Below, piece after piece: positions 6,276 through 10,901 of a stretch of DNA of 10,901 nt (positions within the stretch are counted from its first letter, which is position 1; each line of letters opens with the position of its first letter). A program made the translations under genes and the position numbers. The notes under the pieces are model-generated. The model saw only the letters and a list, made by a program, of their open reading frames with translations, was not told the DNA's origin and did not search any database. Source of the stretch: Bacteroidota bacterium (lineage in GTDB: Bacteria > Bacteroidota > Bacteroidia > JAADEI01); assembly GCA_024280615.1 (NCBI GenBank), contig JAJRPU010000061.1, positions 1 to 10,901 on the forward strand. Direction: 5' to 3'.

Positions 6276-7616
6276 ATGAAGAAGGTTCTTGTATTGGGGG
6301 CGGGTCTCTCAACCCCTTACCTTATCAGGTATCTCCTTGAAAAACACGCTGGTGAAACAATTGTTATAGACAGGGATTATAGGCTCGCCAAAAGCAGGAT
6401 AGGGGGGCATTTGCGAGGCAGAGCAGTGGAAGTGTCTATAACAAGGCCTTCTGTCCTTGAACCATACATAAGGGAGGCGGACGTGGTAGTCAGTATGCTC
6501 CCGGCTTTTATGCACGCAGATGTGATTAAACTGGCTATAAAACATAAGAAACCTGTAGTTACTGCCTCATATATAAAAGGCGAAATCAAAGAGCTGGCGG
6601 AGGAAGCCCGTAAGGCAGGTGTGCCTGTCATCGGTGAATGTGGAGCGGACCCTGGTATAGACCACGCAATGGTTAAAAGAAAAATTGACCAGTTGAAAAC
6701 AAAAGGCTATAAAATAAGGAGAGTGAGGACTGCAGCAGGGGCACTAGTCCACCCAGATTATCTCAAGAACAACCCTTGGAAATATAAGTTCACATGGGCA
6801 CCCCGAAATGTCATAATGGCGGGACGGTCCACGACAGCGTATATATTAAATAGTAAACTGCATTTATTACCTTATCCCAAACCTTTTGACGACGTTAGAC
6901 AAATGCATAATTCCATAACAGGGACGATGGAAGCGTATCCAAATTCAGACAGCACTAGATACTTAAATTGGTATGGCTTTTCCCAAATTGATGAATTATG
7001 GCGAGGGTCAATCAGGTATCCCGGATTCATATCTTCTTGGCGATTAATAGCCATGTCTGGGATAACGGACCCTTTTCTATTTGTTCCGTCTGTTGTGAAG
7101 ACGTACAAACAGCTGATGAGTGCATTATTGGGCACCGAAGAAGTAGAAGAAAAACTAAGGGAGATGGGAGCGACAGAAGATGATATATATCGCATTAAGT
7201 GGTTAGGTCTACTAAACGAAGAACCCCTTATTGCATATAAAAAAGCTCCTTCCGTGCCAGATGTGTTTGAAAATTTACTAAGACAAAAATGGAAACTTAA
7301 TCCGAATGACAGAGACATGGTTATAATACAGGAAGAAATTGAATATGAGACAACAGAGGGGAAGAAGATGCTCTGGAAAGGGTCTATGTATCACGTTGGT
7401 GAGGACGCTCAGAATACAGCCATCGCTTTCACTGTTGGAATCCCTGTAGCTATTATAACAAGGTTGCTTGTTGAAGGAAAACTCAAGCTTGAAGGTGGGC
7501 TCTACATACCCGTAATTCCTGAAATATATATTCCGCTGCTTGATGAACTGCAAGAGTTAGGAATGGTTTTCAAAGAAGAAGAGCAGCTCATTGAAGAGAC
7601 GGTTAATGTTCCGTAA
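6276..7616 (+). CDS. Saccharopine dehydrogenase family protein (probably glutamate-forming, lysine catabolism)
   Basis: This is an NAD(P)-dependent oxidoreductase of the saccharopine dehydrogenase family. The likely reaction is cleavage of saccharopine to glutamate and 2-aminoadipate semialdehyde. The N-terminal Rossmann fold begins VLVLGAGLSTPYL (4-16), with an acidic residue at the end of strand two (VIDRD, 30-34), ADVVVSMLP (68-76) and ECGADPGIDHAM (121-132). The C-terminal substrate domain has NNPWKYKFTWAPRNVIMAG (165-183), the block seen in Bacteroidota members, and WRG..RYPGF. At 446 aa it has the family's usual length. The segment before it reads AAGALVHPDY where relatives generally have a GGL(V/P)APE-like sequence, so substrate detail may differ. 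It is divergent from hutI and 45 bp upstream of mutL. A saccharopine-forming partner is not in the window. Confidence 0.85.
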   Translation: MKKVLVLGAGLSTPYLIRYLLEKHAGETIVIDRDYRLAKSRIGGHLRGRAVEVSITRPSVLEPYIREADVVVSMLPAFMHADVIKLAIKHKKPVVTASYIKGEIKELAEEARKAGVPVIGECGADPGIDHAMVKRKIDQLKTKGYKIRRVRTAAGALVHPDYLKNNPWKYKFTWAPRNVIMAGRSTTAYILNSKLHLLPYPKPFDDVRQMHNSITGTMEAYPNSDSTRYLNWYGFSQIDELWRGSIRYPGFISSWRLIAMSGITDPFLFVPSVVKTYKQLMSALLGTEEVEEKLREMGATEDDIYRIKWLGLLNEEPLIAYKKAPSVPDVFENLLRQKWKLNPNDRDMVIIQEEIEYETTEGKKMLWKGSMYHVGEDAQNTAIAFTVGIPVAIITRLLVEGKLKLEGGLYIPVIPEIYIPLLDELQELGMVFKEEEQLIEETVNVP

Positions 7617-7620
7617 TTCG

Positions 7621-7651
7621 TTTTACATAGATATTGTTTAACTTTACTTTG
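7621..7651 (+). promoter_or_regulatory. Possible promoter for the mutL-rhomboid-methyltransferase unit
   Basis: The 45-bp gap before mutL contains TTACTTTG at 7644-7651, one mismatch from TAnnTTTG, with TTTT at 7621-7624 placed 19 bp upstream. Transcription would start only about 5 nt before the ATG at 7662, which would favour either an almost leaderless message or the in-frame ATG at 7677. The match is weak; readthrough from the upstream gene is the alternative. Confidence 0.35.
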
Positions 7652-7661
7652 ATTTGGAACT

Positions 7662-9404
7662 ATGGCTGAAGTGCAAATGCAACGGATTAGGCTATTGCCC
7701 GAAAGGGTTATAAACAAGATAGCTGCTGGGGAAGTTGTTCAGCGTCCCGCTCATGTAGTAAAAGAACTGCTTGACAATTCAATAGATGCAGAGGCGAGGA
7801 CAATAAAAGTGCACATCCAGCAGGGGGGATTGAAAACAATTGTAGTAGAGGACGATGGAATAGGAATGTCTGAAGTGGATGCTCGTCTGTGCTTTGAGCG
7901 TCATGCCACAAGCAAAATAGCCTCCGAGGAAGACCTTGGGAGAATAAGAACTATGGGATTTAGGGGGGAAGCCCTTGCAGCAATTGCTCAGGTGTCTCTT
8001 GTTACTCTGGAAACCAGGATGAAAGGAATATCAATTGGAACTCGGGTTGTAATTAAGGGTGGACATTTCATCAAGCAGGAACCATGTTACTGCCCTGAAG
8101 GGACTCGGGTTCTGGTGGAAGACCTTTTCTTTAACTATCCGGCACGTAAGAAAGCAATGGCTTCTCCGAAAACAGAGCAGGCTCACATAGTGGAAATATT
8201 CAAAAGAGTTTCAATCGCACAACCAGGTATAAACTTTTATTTATATGTTGATGGAGAACTTCTCTATTCTCTTAAAGGCACTACATTGCCACGACGAATA
8301 ACTCAGGTTTTTGGTGATAGGGTTGCTCAAAATTGGATAAGGATTGATGAAACAGCCGACAAAATAAAAGTATATGGATACATACTTCGCGAAGGAAGGA
8401 TATCTCCGGCATGGCATCAGTTTGTGGTTAATGGCAGACCGGTCCGGGAAGACACACTTCATTCAGTAATTGCATCGCATTTTAAAAATAGGACAGGACG
8501 CACGCCATCATATATTCTTTTTATTGACTTGCCTCCCGAATGGGTTGACGTAAATGTCCACCCTGCTAAAGAATTAGTTCAATTTGCAGATTTATTACTT
8601 GTTAGACAGGTGTTAGATAGTGCTGTAAGAAAATCAATATCCAGTGCCTTTAACGGAATGGAACTAAACTTTGACGCTCCTTCTTTCATAACTTCTGCTA
8701 TAAATAAGTTAACACGAAGTGATGGTAAAGAAAAGTTTATTGGTCAGGTGAAGCTCCATAAGTCATTACAAACAAATAAAATAATTAGTCAACCTACAAG
8801 TATTGACCAGCTCAAAAAAGAAAAGCAAAGTAGCTTGTTTGAGAATTATGATGACCACAGAATCCTTATCGTTAGTGATAAATACGTTATAACTCAATTG
8901 AAATCAGGAATAGCTATAATTGACCTTAATAATGCTTACAGAAGGGTAGCTTTTGATAGTATTGTTAAGTCAATAGAAGATGGCTTAAATATCAAACAGC
9001 ATCAATTGTTCCATAAGATGATTGAACTGCCTCCACAATACAGGCAATACATAGACGAAATGATAGAAATTCTCAATAAAAGTGGTTTTTCAATACAACG
9101 GCTCGGGCCTGATACAGTCCTTGTCTCCGCTATGCCTGTCTTCCTCCAAAATGTGGACCTGGAATACTTGCTTTCCAAGGTTCTAAGTGCTTTGCATAAT
9201 AAAGCATTTCTTAGAAATACGGAATCCATTGCATATCTCCTTGCCGAAGAAGCAGTTTACACCAATACAGGAAACCAAAAAGCTGTGGAACAATTACTGG
9301 CACAACTATTTCAATCACCAGAGCCCAATAAGACACCTTCTGGAAAACCAATAGTTAAATTAATTGAATTCTCAGAACTGGAAAAATACTTTAGGAAGCC
9401 ATGA
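7662..9404 (+). CDS. mutL: DNA mismatch repair protein MutL
   Basis: MutL couples mismatch recognition by MutS to strand removal. The GHKL ATPase domain is complete: IAAGEVVQRPAHVVKELLDNSIDA (20-43) with catalytic Glu35 and Mg-binding Asn39, DDGIGM (64-69), FERHATSKI (78-86), GFRGEALAAI (99-108), and the domain-end block VDVNVHPAKE (295-304) with the conserved Lys303. A linker of about 70 residues leads to the dimerisation domain (about 398-580). There the endonuclease motif DQHAxxExxxxE is replaced by DLNNAYRRVAFD (421-432) and the late Cys/His motifs are absent (TPSGKPI at 558-564), so nicking activity is doubtful. Related Bacteroidota MutLs also depart from the canonical motif, so this may be lineage-typical. 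The 580-aa length is slightly short for the family. A start at Met6 (7677) is possible. It overlaps the next gene by ATGA. Confidence 0.95.
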   Translation: MAEVQMQRIRLLPERVINKIAAGEVVQRPAHVVKELLDNSIDAEARTIKVHIQQGGLKTIVVEDDGIGMSEVDARLCFERHATSKIASEEDLGRIRTMGFRGEALAAIAQVSLVTLETRMKGISIGTRVVIKGGHFIKQEPCYCPEGTRVLVEDLFFNYPARKKAMASPKTEQAHIVEIFKRVSIAQPGINFYLYVDGELLYSLKGTTLPRRITQVFGDRVAQNWIRIDETADKIKVYGYILREGRISPAWHQFVVNGRPVREDTLHSVIASHFKNRTGRTPSYILFIDLPPEWVDVNVHPAKELVQFADLLLVRQVLDSAVRKSISSAFNGMELNFDAPSFITSAINKLTRSDGKEKFIGQVKLHKSLQTNKIISQPTSIDQLKKEKQSSLFENYDDHRILIVSDKYVITQLKSGIAIIDLNNAYRRVAFDSIVKSIEDGLNIKQHQLFHKMIELPPQYRQYIDEMIEILNKSGFSIQRLGPDTVLVSAMPVFLQNVDLEYLLSKVLSALHNKAFLRNTESIAYLLAEEAVYTNTGNQKAVEQLLAQLFQSPEPNKTPSGKPIVKLIEFSELEKYFRKP

Positions 9405-10192
9405 ATATTTTAGGAAAAGCAATACCTCACATAATCATTATTTCTGTCCTTGCACTACTAGCAGATGATGTCCTTACCGTCTCTACAGAAATATCTCTTT
9501 CTTCTATACTTGGGCTCCATTCAATATACTCTGGACAGTTCCATTTCTATCAATTAGTAACTTATATGTTTATGCATGGTAATTATACTCATCTGTTTTT
9601 TAATATGTTTGCATTATGGATGTTTGGACTTCCTTTGGAACACAGGTTTGGCATGAGACGATTCGCATATTATTTCTTACTTTCTGGAATAGGGGCAGCA
9701 CTTATCCAACTTTTGGTCATGGCATATCAGCATAATGGTATAATTAAGGACCTCAAAACTTTTGTTAATTCACCCACACCGGAAAATTTAAGAAAACTTA
9801 CTGAGGAAGTTCCCATGTTTAATCCTAATGCAATTGCGGAATATGAAGCATTATGGAATTCAGGGCAAATGCCAAAGGTATACTTAGAGTCTTTTGTTAC
9901 TTCTGTAGTATATTCCGTTGAAAGATATATTGATATACCTACTGTTGGGGCATCGGGAGCTGTGTTTGCTATCTTGCTTGCCTTCGGAGTTCTTTATCCG
10001 AATGCTACAATTCTTTTGCTTTTTTTTATTCCTATGAAGGCTAAATATTTTGTAATTCTTTATGGTCTTCTTGAGTTGTGGCTTGGTTTAGCTAATTTAC
10101 CGGGCGACCCTATTGCCCATTTTGCGCATCTAGGTGGGATGCTCTGGGGAGGAATTCTTTTATATTACTGGAAGAGAAAAGGCATAATTTAA
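9401..10192 (+). CDS. Rhomboid family intramembrane serine protease
   Basis: This is an integral membrane protease expected to cleave transmembrane substrates within the bilayer. Rhomboid landmarks in order are MFMHGNYTHLFFNMFALWMFG (57-76, with the HxxxN motif His64-Asn68), GASGAVFAILLAFG (183-196, nucleophile Ser185) and AHFAHLGGMLWGG (239-251, catalytic His243). Hydrophobic segments lie at about 8-22, 52-76, 88-108, 184-199, 201-231 and 237-256, consistent with a six-helix core. A hydrophilic insert of about 50 residues (111-160) sits between the third segment and the catalytic Ser helix. The start ATG lies inside the mutL stop (ATGA at 9401-9404), implying translational coupling. Natural substrates are unknown. 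The catalytic dyad is intact, so I call it an active protease and not a pseudo-rhomboid. Confidence 0.93.
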   Translation: MNILGKAIPHIIIISVLALLADDVLTVSTEISLSSILGLHSIYSGQFHFYQLVTYMFMHGNYTHLFFNMFALWMFGLPLEHRFGMRRFAYYFLLSGIGAALIQLLVMAYQHNGIIKDLKTFVNSPTPENLRKLTEEVPMFNPNAIAEYEALWNSGQMPKVYLESFVTSVVYSVERYIDIPTVGASGAVFAILLAFGVLYPNATILLLFFIPMKAKYFVILYGLLELWLGLANLPGDPIAHFAHLGGMLWGGILLYYWKRKGII

Positions 10193-10207
10193 AACTTGTG
10201 TTTCATA

Positions 10208-10901
10208 ATGATGAATAAAATTTTGTATATCGTTCCGTTTGGTTTGGAGGATGTAGCTAATACGCAAATAAATGGCTCAATAGAAGCGAAAAGTATTATT
10301 TCTAAAAACTATACGCACATAGAACAGGCATTGCTGGATGTATATTCCCTGCGAGTGCATTATCGGGCACTGCTATTCATAACACATTTTAAAGCACAAT
10401 CCATTGAAGACATAGAAGAGGGTTTTAGGGCAGTGCAGTGGAAAGAATGGATTCTATACGGAACATTTGCGTGCAGGTGTTCAAGACGAGGCTCGCATTC
10501 TTTTAGAAGCATTGATATTGAGAAGCTATGTGGTTCAGTTATATTAGGGAAAACAAACAATTTAAGTGTTAATTTAACACAACCAGACACAATAGTGAGG
10601 ATAATCATTGATGACACTGATGTTTTCGTAGGGCTTGACCTGATTGGATATAACTCAATGCACAAGCGTGGCTACAGGGTTTTCCAACATCCATCGGCTT
10701 TAAATCCGGTGCTTGCTTATCATCTCGTTCTTTTGGCAGGGGAATTTAATTCATTGCTTGACCCGACGTGCGGAGGAGCAACGATACTGATTGAAGCATG
10801 TCATCACAAAATGCGTATCCCTGCTGGATGGTTCAGAAAAGAAACTCTTGCTATGATTAATTTGCCATATATCAAAGAGCGAACTGATATCCGCAAAGTG
10901 A
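10208..10901 (+). CDS. THUMP-domain RNA methyltransferase, Trm14/RlmL-like (3' end cut by the window)
   Basis: The frame opens with two ATGs (10208, 10211), 15 bp after the rhomboid stop, and stays open for 231 codons to the window edge. The N-terminus IVPFGLEDVANTQI (8-21) and the block RCSRRGSHSFRSIDIEKLCGSVI (90-112) are a THUMP RNA-binding module. MHKRGYRVFQHPSALNPVLAY (151-171) leads into the SAM-binding motif I LLDPTCGGATILIEA (183-197), then IPAGWFRK (204-211). The family makes N2-methylguanosine in tRNA or 23S rRNA. The HPSALNPVLAY stretch resembles archaeal-type Trm14/TrmN more than the RlmL form I expect in Bacteroidota; this is a judgement from memory. Motif I reads CGGAT where CGSGT is usual. 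The catalytic D/N-PPY motif lies beyond the window. The downstream end and full length (350-400 aa expected) are unseen. Confidence 0.82.
   Translation, partial: MMNKILYIVPFGLEDVANTQINGSIEAKSIISKNYTHIEQALLDVYSLRVHYRALLFITHFKAQSIEDIEEGFRAVQWKEWILYGTFACRCSRRGSHSFRSIDIEKLCGSVILGKTNNLSVNLTQPDTIVRIIIDDTDVFVGLDLIGYNSMHKRGYRVFQHPSALNPVLAYHLVLLAGEFNSLLDPTCGGATILIEACHHKMRIPAGWFRKETLAMINLPYIKERTDIRKV

Noticed and set aside
6872..7318. A 148-codon minus-strand open frame inside the saccharopine dehydrogenase gene
   Set aside because: It is antisense to a conserved enzyme, has no recognisable motif and no start context; it looks like a shadow frame.
10360..10665. A 101-codon minus-strand open frame near the right edge
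   Set aside because: The plus-strand frame here encodes THUMP and methyltransferase motifs without a stop up to the window edge, so the antisense frame is a shadow.
1..10901. CRISPR array, tRNA, rRNA, insertion sequence or prophage
   Set aside because: I found no regularly spaced repeats, tRNA-like cloverleaf, transposase or integrase motif, or terminal inverted repeats on either strand, and genes are closely packed.

Overview
The window is about 10.9 kb of gene-dense, moderately AT-rich DNA that reads as a chromosome segment of a Bacteroidota (Bacteroidetes) bacterium. The evidence is a protein ending in a type IX secretion 'gliding motility-associated' C-terminal domain, an exact match to the Bacteroidota -7 promoter element (TAnnTTTG) ahead of it, general absence of Shine-Dalgarno sequences, and Bacteroidota-like variants of HutI, saccharopine dehydrogenase and MutL. 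I cannot place it to genus. A THUMP methyltransferase that resembles archaeal Trm14 at the right edge may hint at a deep-branching or thermophilic lineage, but that is inference.

Layout. (1) 96-3056 (+): a large secreted surface protein with a signal peptide, a glycine-rich domain, about seven SprB/PKD-like modules and a type B T9SS sorting domain. (2) 3073-3927 (+): a PAPS-dependent sulfotransferase 16 bp downstream, probably cotranscribed. (3) 5004-6242 (-) hutI, imidazolonepropionase, followed on the same strand by 3955-5007 (-) recF; the two overlap in the tetranucleotide TTGA. (4) Divergent from hutI, 6276-7616 (+): a saccharopine dehydrogenase-like enzyme. (5) 7662-9404 (+) mutL, overlapping by ATGA with 9401-10192 (+) a rhomboid protease. 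These are followed after 15 bp by 10208 onward (+), a THUMP-domain RNA/tRNA methyltransferase cut by the window edge.

How the genes fit together. The left part encodes envelope material: a T9SS cargo plus an enzyme that could sulfate a surface molecule. The middle holds two amino-acid catabolic enzymes (histidine via HutI, lysine via saccharopine), transcribed away from each other from a 33-bp gap. The right part is a housekeeping repair and RNA modification cluster. recF and mutL are DNA-repair genes 2.7 kb apart, with the two catabolic genes between them. No rRNA, tRNA, CRISPR array, insertion sequence or convincing intrinsic terminator was found. No intergenic gap exceeds 100 bp. I see no clear new system. 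The most interesting points are the surface protein/sulfotransferase pair, the MutL lacking canonical endonuclease residues, and the Trm14-like methyltransferase with an altered SAM motif.
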